A DNA stretch of 64,000 bases from Anaspis maculata (Eukaryota; Arthropoda; Insecta; Coleoptera; Scraptiidae): positions 35,605,042-35,669,041 of the forward strand of contig OX421966.1 of the NCBI GenBank assembly GCA_949128115.1, in the 5' to 3' direction. Positions 10,246 through 21,412 of this stretch are shown piece by piece. Position numbers and translations under genes: made by a program. The notes beneath the pieces are model-generated. The model was given only the letters and a program-made list of their open reading frames with translations. It made no database searches and was not told the origin of the DNA. Each line of letters begins with the position of its first letter. Within the stretch, counting starts at the first letter, position 1.

Positions 10246-10875
10246 CATTGCATATCTTGTTGTGAGACGGTGTCCCAAAAGGGGTAGTTTCTAGGGGATG
10301 TGGAGGCTCAAATGAAAATCTTCGTGAGCAAATTCAATATGGACGCCGTTTGAAAACAAACAATGTCTCTATTTCTTTTTCTTAATCAAAAAGTGCATAT
10401 TTCAGAAAATTGAGCACAATTTTTTGTCGGGTCAAAATTCCAAAACCGTTTCGGCATAATGATTCAACCTTTCAAAAGCACGCGATAGAAAAAATCTCGG
10501 ACTTTTTTTTCGAAGGTTGTACAAGGTGAAAGAGTGCCCATATCTGCACGCTCTCCGTTGGCACCCTGTATATGACAAATCGTGCGATCAAACTTATCAT
10601 CAATCTCAGCACTCGATAGTCAAAGAAATGATCTTTCCTCACATGCCTGAATTTCTGAAATCCGTCAGATATTTTTTGAGCTATCTCAATTTGAAAACGC
10701 ACCTAATTTTTAGGTGTTGCAGTTCAATTGTCAAGCAGTTTAGTTTCTGATTCCATCGAAACAAAAATATTTTTTCAAAAGTATAATACTCTATTGTCAG
10801 AATCGGTCAACCAGGAAAAAAACTATGATCAAAAAACCTAAAAGTTGTTGTTTTTTTTCGAATCACCCGTAGGTA

Positions 10876-11094
10876 CAGTTGGGAGCGAAATGATTCATAC
10901 GGCACCGCTAGGAAGTCGGCTGGATTTCAGAAATGTTAGCTGCTTGGATTGTTCTTGAATGACAGTTTTGATTAGAGATTGGTCGTAATCAAAACTGGCA
11001 TTCAAGAACGATCCAAGGAGCTAACATTTCTGAAATCCAGCCCACTTCCTAGCGGTGCCGTATGAATCATTTCGCTCCCAACTGTACGTACAAC
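10876..11094. mobile_element. MITE with about 95-bp near-perfect TIRs and TA TSD
   Basis: It begins CAGTTGGGAGCGAAATGATT and ends with the reverse complement. TA flanks both ends (10874-10875; 11095-11096). The arms stay matched through the 'cggcaccgctaggaagt' and 'ctaacatttctgaaatccag' blocks. The spacer is short and it is non-coding. Confidence 0.85.
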
Positions 11095-11180
11095 AAACAC
11101 GGAACATCTCTACTCAATTCCATATGATAGACACCCTGTGATAGACAAAGAGGTATTCGGAAAAAAACTTCCTATTTATA

Positions 11181-11315
11181 GCTGTATTACACTACACAAT
11201 TTCTTAACAATTTCTTGAACAATCTGTCAAATCAACAATGAAGTTCATTGTTTGTTGACACTATTTCGGCAGATTGTTCAAGAAATTTTACAAGAAATTG
11301 TGTAGTGTGATACAG
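11181..11315. mobile_element. 135-bp MITE
   Basis: 'ctgtattacactacacaatt' at the left and 'aattgtgtagtgtgatacag' at the right are inverted copies, continued by a second matched block 'tcttgaacaatctg'/'cagattgttcaaga'. Confidence 0.8.
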
Positions 11316-11319
11316 CCAG

Positions 11320-11700
11320 AGTCTACGACTTCCCCGCAAAACTGCCATGGCAACGTTTTCGAGAGGTTGGCGTCTGGGGTTGAGCCGCGAGTCCTGCCTC
11401 CCACGTGGCGCCAGCGTCACTCTTTCCGCCCCTGATTGGTGATCTTTCTCGGCTCGACCGATTCATACCTCAAGTCCCGAGACCCCCCGATCCGGTCCTC
11501 CAAAATCGGAATTTGCAGCGCGGTAGGGCAGGGTTTCGCAGTGGCTGTGAGATTGCCAAAGCAACGAATTATAAACAAATTTTTCGTTTGTCCCATTTTC
11601 CAGCGTTCTTCTTTTGAACAAAAATATGAGTTATTATAGCAAGTTTAGTGTCCATGCAAGTTATTCTGTGGATTAGTGTTGGATATTAGATGGTGTGGCA
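11320..11700. other. GC-rich, CpG-containing segment without a supported gene
   Basis: Composition rises sharply here (for example around 11380-11520) against AT-rich surroundings. Open frames overlap on both strands and none has recognisable domains or convincing splice sites. It could hold a promoter or untranslated exon; I cannot show either. Confidence 0.25.
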
Positions 11701-12101
11701 GTAGTTATTCAAAGTAGTTTTTGTGCAACGTTTCATTCAACAAGTTCTGGATTCCCTGGGGACCCCTCGCCCAGGTGCGCATATCCCCCATCAAGCCCTC
11801 AAGTCAAGCTAAGACATCCGGAGCCGGTTTTGAACTCAGCAGTAGGAGCCTTCAGAACTTCAGAAGATGACTTTGCTGCCTCCAGTTCTCATTACCTGCG
11901 CATCTTCGACTCTGCTTGTGAAAATCGGAGTTCATCTCAAAAGTGTTTTTCTCCGCCTGGACAATTTAGTGAACCTCATTGTTGCGTCCGTTACAATCTT
12001 TTTTTTGTATACATTTTCTAAACAAATGTTCGATTTTTACTGATATCTGGTCTTCTCAACCGTCCACAAAACAGGAAAAAAGTGTTGTAGAAGCATTTTT
12101 T

Positions 12102-12172
12102 CTCTACTTCGTTTGTGCAAGGAGTTGCCAGGGGAGTTTCCTTAGCAACTCCTCGCACAAACGGAGGAAGAG
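12102..12172. repeat. Short hairpin / MITE
   Basis: 'tcgtttgtgcaaggagttgc' and its near inverted copy 'gcaactcctcgcacaaacgg' flank a spacer of about 17 bp. Confidence 0.6.
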
Positions 12173-12204
12173 CAAAATGTTCACACCAACAATGATTGGA
12201 AGTC

Positions 12205-12510
12205 TTCAATTTTTAACGGAAAATCTAGTAGGCACTTCTCTGATTAGTACCCTGCCATTACGCTAGGGGCGCTGAACACGCGATAAATTCTGAAGCCAAG
12301 TTGCCGATCTAAGTAAGCGCATCGTTTTGACATTCCTTGTCTATGAATGGACGGGAATGAGAAATCTAGAACCATATAGACAAGAAATGTCAAAATGCTG
12401 CGGTTACTTAGATTGGCAACTTGGCTTCTAATGCTGTAATCAGCTCTACCCGCGTAACGAAGGGACACTAATCATATAAGTGCCTACTAGATATTCCGTT
12501 TCGAATTGAA
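12205..12510. mobile_element. MITE with about 45-bp TIRs
   Basis: 'acggaaaatctagtaggcac' near 12216 pairs with 'gtgcctactagatattccgt' near 12499. The pairing continues inward ('ctgattagtaccc'/'gggacactaatca') and in a second inner set ('gaagccaagttgccgatcta'/'tagattggcaacttggcttc'). The outer boundaries are uncertain by about 10 bp. Confidence 0.75.
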
Positions 12511-12749
12511 TGATGACGATTTGTTTGGAGTAGCCTGAAGCTCCTCGGGGTGCTTTAGAGCGGTTGCTTGAAATGCACCTTTTTAGCTATGGGTAGGTCC
12601 AAGATGCTACCTTTTAGATAGCATGAACTGCAACCTTCCAGCACCCCTATGTGCGTATAGTTTTCAAACATTCGTTCAGGTCATTCAAAAAAAGAACAGG
12701 ATACAAGTACCTGCTTACTATTGCTTATTCTATTGTTTAAAATATTCAG

Positions 12750-13260
12750 GAGACGCAACTTCACCGGTCCGATCCACCCGTTGAAGTAGGATCCATTCCG
12801 ATCCTAAAGAGTTGTTTGAATCTAAATTGTTACGGGGCGAAGCTGCACCCAGGAGAAGAAAACCCACCACCCACCACCCCCCAAATCGCTTTGGGGATCG
12901 ATGCGCTGCAGAACGAACAGAAAATATTTCGTCGTTTCATCGAATAAACATATCAAATTCCAGCCACCACACCGACGCTGCATGATGCTTCCTACCGATG
13001 CCCCCGCTTGATTCCCCTATAGCAGCAGCACTCATCGTCCGACCACCCGCGTCTTTTTCCCACCCCCAATTGCGTGGTTTGCGATTTTTCCGCCGGATTC
13101 CGTTCACGTCCTTACACACATCTCTCACACCCCATCCGTCCTTTCTTTGCCTCTGCCTGCCTGCCTGCCTCTCTCTCATCGTCCATCCCAGTGGAACACC
13201 ATATTTCACATTTGCCGCATAATGACGTCATTTATCACGTGTGTCCATCGCGGATGGACT
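12750..13260. promoter_or_regulatory. CpG-rich candidate regulatory segment with CRE and E-box
   Basis: This C-rich stretch contains many CpGs and ends with a full cAMP-response-element core TGACGTCA (about 13224-13231) next to CACGTG (about 13237-13242). Open frames on both strands are composition artefacts. It could be an enhancer or untranslated first exon; no adjoining coding exon is visible. Confidence 0.3.
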
Positions 13261-13762
13261 TTTTTGTCCTGCTATAAATAATGTTTAGAGTGTATGTGTG
13301 TGTCTAGTGGTAGAGGTATATCCTTTCTTTTTCTTCTTTGTCCTGCTACTCCTCCTATACTCATGTGGTCGGTGTTGTTGTCTGGAAAATCGTCTGCAAA
13401 AAGCCCAAGCAACTGCAAACATTGAATCGATCGCATCATCATGGCGTGAATGTGGGGTGGGCGCTAGCTGTTGTAGCCGGCTGGTGCACGGAATGATGAA
13501 TGAGATGCCTCTGTGACTTGTTGATATGCTTGCTTATAGTGTTTTGCAAAATCTGATTTGAATAGGTTCATCCTCTTTGATACGCCTCCTTCACTTGTAG
13601 AACACGTTTGTGTCTAAACCGAACACGTTTTATGAACGATATCAGTGTCACTTGAGAATATCTGCCAAGTGAAGTCTCAAAACACCTCTCATTCCATCAA
13701 TTTTTTTTGCATGTTTACCTGAAAGGGGGATTATCATGTGCAAATATTCGTAAGAAATTTCA

Positions 13763-14631
13763 GTGACACTAGTCTTTTACGAACGAATAACTTTTCATGA
13801 CCGGTTACACTTGGTTATAGAATTTGACGTTTGAGCGAGGATTGGTTATAAGCGGTAAAGGAAGTGCCGCCATTTTGATATCATCACCGGTTATACATTT
13901 CATAACCTGGTTATGGGGTTGGTTATTGTTATGGTGGGGGAACAAATTGTGGTGGTAACAGATTTGAATTTGAAAGAAGCAGCGGTCCAGAATTTCCAAA
14001 CGTCAGACGTACTTAACCTAACCTCAAAAAATTGACTTGGCGACGAGGGAAGAAGAATCGAAGACGATGGACTTCTCTGCGATGGACTCACAAGAACATC
14101 GGGTAATCCAGATGTTCGATGGCCGCCTATGGTCTGTGATCCGCCTATGGGTTACCTTATGATCAATGATTCAAGTTTTGAACGGATTCTACAGGGTGTT
14201 TCCAAGCTGGTGTTACAAACTTCAAGGGGGGATTTCCCTTGCGTAAAAGTGCCATTTACGCCGTTTTTTTAATTGTAGTTTCATTACCGAGATATCATCC
14301 TTTAAAAATGGAGTTTTCGAATTGTTTTTTTAGCCGTAACTTAGATTTATTGGGGGTTTTAAATTAGAATACCAATATTTCAGATAAAAACAAAAAGTTT
14401 CAGGAAATTAAGTTTTTATTCCCTTGCCGATACCGCCAAAGTACCGCAGAATTTTCTCCGTCAATTAAATTTACTGTTTTCCCGCCAAATGCTGATAACC
14501 AAAGTTGAAACCGCAACGTTTCAGCGAGAAATGTCAGATGCCAAAAAAATGACACCATTTGTCAATCTTATGTCAACCGCTAATAACCAACCGGTTACAA
14601 AAAGTTATTCGCTCGAAAAAGACTACTGTCA
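13763..14631. mobile_element. TIR element of about 870 bp, non-autonomous
   Basis: 'tgacactagtcttttacgaa' at the left and the inverted match ending 'aaagactactgtca' at the right are continued by 'cgaataactttt', 'accggtta' and 'ttggttat' blocks. The interior has no transposase frame. Confidence 0.7.
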
Positions 14632-14688
14632 AACTTCATCTGTTGACAGCTTTTTTGACTCTTTAAATTTGACAGTCAACAATTGGAT

Positions 14689-14837
14689 CATTAGGTGCTT
14701 TTCTTTTAGCACAAAACTCACTGATCTGATCTAAGTTAGAGAGAGAAAGAGCGAGAAATCGCATGCGCGAAAGTGAGATACCACTAACAACTTAGGTCAG
14801 AATACTTGGTTCAGGTTGTAAAAGGAAAGCACCTATT
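14689..14837. mobile_element. About 150-bp MITE
   Basis: 'attaggtgcttttcttttag' pairs with 'taaaaggaaagcacctat'. 'ctgatctgatctaagttag' also pairs loosely with the 'aacttaggtcag' region. Confidence 0.6.
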
Positions 14838-14839
14838 GA

Positions 14840-17150
14840 ATGGAAAAACAACGTTAGCATTAGTCAGAGCCTTTAGATCAATGTTCGGCCATCGATCAAA
14901 AAATCATATTCGAGAAATAGGAAACTAGTACGAACAATGGTCGACGGCCATAATATCGTTGAACTTAGCTCTGTATTGCCATGTACTAAACGTTGTGACT
15001 AATACTAACGCTGTTGTTCCACCAAATGTTTCAACTGATGTTATGCAAATATTCGCTATGAAATTTTTATTATGAAAATACGCTTTTATATTATACTTTT
15101 CTTGCAACATTAGAATTTGATGTACAAAGTCGTGAACACTATTTATATATTTCATCATCGTAGCTTCTTTGCTCCAAGAATCACTTCAAATTTATCCACC
15201 CGGAGCTCCAGAGGCCCTCTTGAAGTATTTTAACGTTGCTACGTTTCGATTTTCCCCCTATGCTGGTTGCGCCATTGGAGCGACCGACCCGTCGGACTGG
15301 TGCATTTTGGCTGATGATCGTAGTACAACTGCTACGTAGACACGGAACCCCTTTTTGATACCTTCTCGTGCTATAACAATTTTACTGGCAGAGAAATTTT
15401 CACTTCGGGCTGAGAAAAAAAAAGGACACTGATTTGAAAAGCTTGGCCTGTAATAAAGTGGATCCTTTGCATTCGATCGCCGCCATGTCCACTATTTCTT
15501 GGTAAAATCGCACCTACGTCGCCACCGCTTTCATCGTCTGAATGTACCGCTTGTGCCGCCAACGCTTTCCATCGCCTGGCCTGGCCATTAACCTCAGTTT
15601 GTATACCATAAACTGGGTTTACATTCTTGACATACTGAAGTCATTCGACCACTGTCATTTGCGAACCTTTGTCCTTTAGTGGATCATTTCCAGGTCATGA
15701 CATAAGGTCTTGGCTTGCCTTAGAGCTTCACTAAGGCGGCCAGGTGCTTTGGAAGGCAACAATCTACTCTGGAAACTGACCAAAATCTCCTACCAAACCC
15801 GCGGTAAAAAGCCGTACGTGTATCTAGCTAAATGCTCCCATTGAATTCAATAACGAACCTGTCACGTGACCACTTTAGGTCTTCAATATTCGCCTTTTTG
15901 CGGGATGAATACTAAATGTTTCTGTTTTCCTCCCTCCGCTATGGCAACACACAAATTAAATCGCGAATGTCGGCGGACCGCGGGCGCGCCAGGCTTTTTA
16001 TTTATGCAGATCCGGAGCGAAATAATCCCCCAAACCTCCGCTCCGCCCGAAAATTAAATTATTGCCGCAAAACACAAAGCAAAAGCTGCGAAAGATAAAA
16101 AAGTTCCGGCGGCGTTCCGCCACCACCACCGCCACCCTCCACTCCCACACGCGCCCTCCAAAGGTCGGAGCTCGAGTCACATAATTGATGATGATTAATA
16201 CACACTGAACAGTGAAAGACTATGGCGTAATGGCGGCTGGCCTCTCGCCGGACTCAAGTCAAATCGCCCCTCGAATCGTCCCTCCTCGGGGAGGTCATCC
16301 TTTCGGTTATCCTTTCCTCTCATCCTTGGCAACATAAGTCGAAAAATGGCACGCATCGCTCACCGAGGGATTCCAGTGAATGCATGCCGATTTGAATCCA
16401 ATTCGCAGGACCCGTTCTTATGGCAGCGGTGCCAATTTTTTCAAGAGCATCTATCAGCAGGCAAGAGGAGCGTAAGCCTGGATTACATTCATCAAGTTTT
16501 GTGGGCGCGGCAGGCTTCCGTGGAGTTTCGAGATTGGGTGCAGGATTGTCAACAAGTGTTATCCGCGTTAAAGAGGATTTGTAAAATGCAAAGTGTTGGA
16601 GCATGAGTGGAGCACGCTATTTTCGCTTCAATAGATGCGCCCGGGTGGAATAACTGCTTGGACTAGGTGCAGGTGTGGCGGCAGGAGTATCTATGCAGAT
16701 AACGATGAAACTGGAGGATTATTTATGCGAGTCCGCGAAGCCACGTCCTCGGATATGTCGCAGATATGTAACATTATTATGCCTATGTTGTTATTTCGGG
16801 TATGGCTGCCAGAACTTTAGAACAAACTCATTTGGTAACTATACAGGGTAATCTCGAGGGTAATTTGAATTCAAGACGATTCGCTTCGAATTTGCTCAGC
16901 TGGAACTTGACAAAAGTTTTGTGAATGCCTCTGTACTGTTTTTTGTTTGTTCATTTTATTAAGTCGGCCTATTTCTGCTGCCGGGGCAGTAGCTATAGCC
17001 GGGGCTATAGCTAGGTCAGTGACGTAGCTATAGGTGTTGGGCCTTGGCGCAAACTGTTTCGAGGGACCCCCCCCCCCAAAAAAAGGGATTTAAGAGAGGT
17101 CCATGCACGCCCAAACATGTTCTCATAGTCCCCCAAACCCACCTTGATGA
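14840..17150. other. 2.3 kb without a supported gene
   Basis: It contains a GC-rich stretch (15940-16180, with a CCACCACCACCGCCACC run), open frames at 15371-15562 (minus) and 16346-16606 (plus) with no recognisable motif, a repeated 'gtagctatagccggggctat' palindrome near 16990-17035, and a C/A homopolymer run at 17067-17087. No splice-consistent exon set was found. Confidence 0.3.
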
Positions 17151-18265
17151 TAAAGTAGGTTCACTTGTACCGTGATTCTAGTCGGCTGTGAGATTTTGTT
17201 TCTAAGTTTCCAAATGTGAAATATAGAAAATCCCCAAAACTTTGCAGTTGGCTGCTCTGGCCGGACCAGTTTTGAAGCACATTTTTTGCGTATTTCCTCT
17301 GCGAATAGCCGGAACATTTTTGCGGCACGTGATGTCTGACGCTTTTTTCCATTTTATTGGAAAATGGAGCAATTTGTCGGCCTGTTTTTAATTTTCGCCA
17401 ATGAACAAATTAATCAAAAGAGCCTTGACATTTGACAGTTGACAAAAATATTTATAACCTCTCGAAGCCGGTTCAACTTTCGATGGTTTAAATTGAAGAG
17501 TATACAATGCCCTTCGTCCAAAAAAGGGACCCCATGCAATCATCAACCCTTCGCCACTTCCAGTCAAAAAAACAAGCCAAACCCTGAAGAATTATAGGCG
17601 ATACAAGAATCGCCATGCAGTCTGTCACTGGCAAAAGAATTAACGTGTAAAAAGTAAATTAAACCTAATTTCAAAAAACCCAGCCGCTCAAAGTTGCGTA
17701 TTGGACCGAAATTGATGTAAGTACCTTCAATTTGCAATTTGCTTTCATTCCGGGGCTTCCCGAGACGAGTTTTTAACGACCCTGAATGGGCCGCCGTCAA
17801 GATGACTTAGATTTGCGGCCGCCCCGTGCTCTTTTGGTGTCTACATGACGGTAACACAGCTCTGCGTCCCTCTAGTCGCACGTCCACTTATTTTTATTTA
17901 TTTATTTATTTATTTATTTAATTGTCTTATTTTACGAGGCGACATTCAGCTATAAGCTGCTCTACCATGAAACTTCGGGGACAGCACAAAATATCCATGG
18001 ATGAAGTAGGATTCGAACCCACACAGGGCAGCGCGAATGGTTTGGCTTGCTATCACCCGTACCACTCGGCCACCACCGCTCCGCTCCGCACCGCTCATCT
18101 TATGACCAGGTCAGTTTTCTAAGATTTTAATATCAATTTGATAAGAAATATAACTTTACTTTCAGAGAAGCCAGTTTCACACCAGGTGAAAAGGCGGCAA
18201 GCCTACAATGCTAAAGTAGAAAATTTGCCCAGCCAACTAGAGTCAGTACAAGTGAACCTACTATA
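17151..18265. mobile_element. 905-bp-class TIR element, copy 1, split by a SINE
   Basis: The ends 'taaagtaggttcacttgtac' and 'gtacaagtgaacctacta' are the inverted termini shared with 60414-61318. The body matches that copy block by block ('ggctgctctggccggaccag', 'gcatacaatgcccttc'-type and 'cggcaagcctacaatgct' segments). A SINE occupies 17887-18082, so the element is about 200 bp longer than copy 2. Coding potential is broken relative to copy 2. Confidence 0.85.
17887..18082 (-). mobile_element. tRNA(Ser/Leu)-derived SINE
   Basis: On the minus strand the head carries an A box TGGCCGAGTGG (18062-18072) and a perfect B box GGTTCGAATCC (18009-18019), the RNA polymerase III promoter pair of a tRNA with a Ser/Leu-type D arm. 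A unique body and an (AAAT)n-like tail follow. The host element's second copy lacks it. A degenerate target duplication around 'cgcacgtccac'/'cgcaccgctcat' is possible. Confidence 0.9.
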
Positions 18266-18627
18266 ATGATAATTATATCGAACTTTTTTAACTCAAGAAA
18301 CAAAATTTTACATCGAGTGATTGATTTTCGTGAGAAGAATACACTTCAATTTGATGGGCCCTGAAAATTTTTCACAAATGAATACCTCTAACAGTAAAAA
18401 CAATTCGTCAAGATTATCTAAACAAGTGAGTATGCCTTCACGTGCGTGAGTCTCAGTAGCGCATTTTCTCAAAGAGGCATATTATGAACGTAAAGGAATT
18501 TGGTTGAAGGAGAAACACCATCCCTTGTCCACTTTCTTCATTCAAAACTCATTGTGATATTTTGTTATCAGAATGGGGTACTTGCCAATTGAATAGATTT
18601 GAATAAAAATTCTTTCACTCATCAATA
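18266..18627. other. Spacer before tandem array
   Basis: No gene or paired repeat is recognised. Confidence 0.3.
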
Positions 18628-20095
18628 TTTTTTTGTTTGAGGGCGGGAGCTGGGAGCGGCGACTAATCAACAGTAGTCTATTCTTTTCCCATTCTTAGTC
18701 GGCTATCCATATAGCGAAAGAATCAGATCGCTATGTCTTCGGGTTTATGTTTTTCATTTATCTCTTACTTTGAGAGCAGCGTGTGGGGGTGGCAGCATTC
18801 GGCAAAGTAACTGTTGCACAGTTTGAGTTAGGAGTTTCTAAATGTTTTTAAGGAAATATGACAATCAGTGAAAATTGTGAAAGTTGCATTTTTTTTTGTT
18901 TGGGGGCGGGAGCTGGAGGCGGCGACTAATCAAAAGTGGCCTATCTCTTCCCATTTTTAGTCAGCTATCTATATAGCGGAACAATTAGATCGCTATGTCT
19001 TCAGGGTTATGTTTTACATTTATCTCTTACTTTGGGGGCGGCGTGTGGGAGCGGCAGAGTTTGGCGAAGAAATTCTCCCACAGTTTGAGTTTGGAGTTCC
19101 TGAATGTTTGAGGTAACATTAAAATGTAAATCAGTGGAAATTATTGAAAGTTGCACTTTTTTCTTTTGGGGGTGGAAGTTGGAGGCGGCGCCATATTAAA
19201 AGTAGCGTATTCTTTCCCTTTTTTAGTTAGCTATCCATATAGCGAGAGAATTAGATCGTTATGTCTTCGGGTCTATGTTTTTCATTCATCTCTCACTTTA
19301 AGGGCAGCGTGTGGGGGCGGCAGCATTCGGCAAAGTAACTGTTGCACAGTTTGAGTTGGGAGTTTCTAAATGTAAGGGAAATATGACAATCAGTGAAAAT
19401 TGTGAAAGTTGCATTTTTTGTTTGTTTGGAGGCGGCAGCTGGAGGCGGCGGCTAATTAAAAGTAGCCTATCTTTTTCTAATTTCAGTCAGCTATCAATAT
19501 AGTGAAAAAATTAGATCGCTATGTCTTCAGGTTCATGTTTTACATTCATCTCTCACTTTGGGGGCGGCGTGTGGGAGCGGCAGAGTTTGGCAAAGAAATT
19601 CTTGCACAGTTTGAGTCAAGAGTTTCTGAATGTTCGAGGTAACATTATCAGCTAAATCAGTGAAATTTGTTGAAAGTTGCACTTTTTTCCTTTTGGGGGC
19701 GGAAGCTGGAGGCGGCGCCATATCAAAAGTAGCCTACCTTTTTCCATTTTTAGTCAGCTATTCATATAGCGAAAAACTTAGATCGCTATGTCTTTGGGTT
19801 CATGTTTTTCATTTATCTCTTATTTTGGGGGCGGCGTGTGGGAGCGGCAGCGTTCGGCTGAGCAAATGTTGCACAATTTGAGTTGGCAGTTCCTACATGT
19901 TCAAGGGAACATCTCAATCAGTAACATTTATGAAAGTTGCACTTTTTATCGTTTGGGGGTGGAATCTGGGGGCGGAATCTGGGGCGGCGACTAACGAAAA
20001 GTAGCCCATCCTTTCCCATTTTTAGTCAGATATTTATATACCGAAAGAATCAGATCGCTATGTCTTCGGGTTCATGTTTTTCATTTTAAAGTGAT
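18628..20095. repeat. Satellite-like array, about 264-bp monomers in 528-bp higher-order units
   Basis: Landmarks such as 'agatcgctatgtctt' recur at about 18727, 18989, 19254, 19517, 19782 and 20054, giving spacings of about 262-272 bp. Monomers 1 and 3 share features absent from 2 and 4 ('aagtaactgttgcacag', 'gacaatcagtgaaaattg'), and monomers 2 and 4 share others ('cggcagagtttgg', 'gaggtaacatta'). The array is therefore A-B-A-B followed by a variant fifth unit and a partial sixth. Each unit has a G-rich 'gggggcggnagctggnggcgg' core. The long open frames inside are a by-product of the periodicity. Confidence 0.85.
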
Positions 20096-20293
20096 TGGGG
20101 GCGGTTTTTAGCAGTTTTTTCATGTCGGCGGCGCATATTGAAGACGGAATGTTTCTTGGATTACGTTTATAAGTGGCAACTATGTATTATCTAAAAAATG
20201 AGAACACCAGAGCAGAACACATGAGTGGCAGCTATGTAACAGTGAAAAAATTAGAAAGCTAGGTCGTCTAGTTTGGGAGGAGTTCGAGGAACG

Positions 20294-20334
20294 GACGGAC
20301 GGACGGACGGACGGACGGACGGACGGACAAAGCG
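20294..20334. repeat. (GGAC)n microsatellite
   Basis: About eight to nine perfect tandem copies of the tetranucleotide follow directly after the satellite array region. Confidence 0.9.
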
Positions 20335-20458
20335 GTTGCAATAGCGATTTTCATCGAGATGGAAAATGCGCTAAAAAAGAACAAGAGTTTTCAAGTTGAC
20401 TTGTTCAAACTTGTTTTCATCCAAATTTACACATCGGATTTAAGTTAAGGAGATTGAA

Positions 20459-20527
20459 TTTAGTCGGAAAAGATACCAAACTTGTCGTGATCTTTAGTCG
20501 GAAAAGATACCAAACTTGTCGTGATCA
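20459..20527. repeat. 34-bp tandem duplication
   Basis: 'tttagtcggaaaagatacca' and the following 'aacttgtcgtgatc' occur twice in succession with no change. Confidence 0.85.
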
Positions 20528-20911
20528 TTCTACATGGCCAGAAAAATAAAGTGGACCACCTTGCGGAGCTTCGCCCCCCCCCCTCTTTCAACAATGAGCG
20601 AAACTTTTTGTGCCAAAATGATATCAACGGAATTTGATGCGTCGAATTAAAACGTATTTGCTTCCTATGGATTGACGGGTTTCATCCCCTCCATTTCAAG
20701 TTGCAATTTTTCACCCCCCTCCAATAACTCAAAAGCCCCGGGTGTGATTTCGATATTTGACAATTTTGGATATGTTATAGAGCACTCAATTCTGACCAAA
20801 ATATCAAACTTTCAGGACGTCCGTATTTTTTCCGAGGTTGAACTCTTATCTTTCTTGTACCGACCGATTGTCTCGTGAAAATTCCAATGGTCTATCTTAG
20901 TTGATTTTTAC

Positions 20912-20999
20912 CTAGTTCAAGTAGATCTTTCGCTCTCATACTGAAGGTTCGCTGATAAGCATCGGCGATTGCCTCAGCTCTGGCCTCAGGAGTTTCCAT
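20912..20999 (-). CDS. Candidate first coding exon, unknown protein
   Basis: The ATG at 20997-20999 opens a 29-codon frame whose translation starts METPEARAEAIADAYQRTFS and ends MRAKDLLEL, with protein-like composition (amphipathic, charged). It stops at an acceptable donor, CTAG|GTAAAAATC, in phase 1. An in-frame TGA lies immediately before the ATG, so the exon is not an internal one read backwards. A TCAGTC initiator-like motif lies about 55 nt upstream on the minus strand (21054-21059). I do not recognise the family. The next exon, expected at lower coordinates, was not found. The frame is short, so chance remains possible. Confidence 0.35.
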
Positions 21000-21412
21000 T
21001 CAGGATGACGTGTGTTTTTTTAACACTTTATTTGCTAATTGTCTGATATGACAGACTGACAGACAGCAAGAAGCTCGGTCTTATCTTATCCGAAGGAAGA
21101 TTTTGGCTGGCGGCATGCATTTTTGGGATTTTGGAAGATATATTTCAGGAAAACTAAATTATAAAATTTGGAACTAAGTCAAAGAAATGTATCGAAAATC
21201 CTTTCACAAAGAAACTGACGAGAAGCTGAAGATTCATTTCGTCTCAAGAGCCTCCAGAGTTTGTCAGCAGTTATATAAAGAGTAAACTAGTCAAGTATAA
21301 GTGCATCATTCATAACAAGGTAGTAACTTTTAAAAGTATGAGTCGAAGTACCTGCTATAAGAGGATTCCAAACAAATTAATGAAGAGAGCATTAATAGCA
21401 AATTGCGGGACT

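Larger units (their letters stand above)
6985..11160. mobile_element. Composite foldback of about 4.2 kb with nested insertions
   Basis: Successive blocks of the left half reappear inverted in the right half. Examples are the 'ctatcacagggtg' block (about 7018; 11125-11145), the block with 'tcctggtcgaccgatttt' (about 7220; 10800), 'ggagtattatac' (7890; 10785), 8160-8420 against 10490-10745, 8565-8660 against 10255-10350, and 8700-9100 against 9240-9690. The arms are broken by MITEs (7377-7670, 7933-8162, 10876-11094) and a LINE fragment (9691-10245). No intact transposase is seen. Confidence 0.75.

Noticed and set aside
9736..10278. Complete 180-aa protein starting MGHRL
   Set aside because: The first ten residues derive from foldback DNA; only 9736-10245 is LINE coding sequence and it is 5' truncated.
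19151..19994. Similar 60-80-codon frames repeated through the tandem array
   Set aside because: They arise from a monomer length and composition that leave one frame open; no start or splice logic and no known domain.
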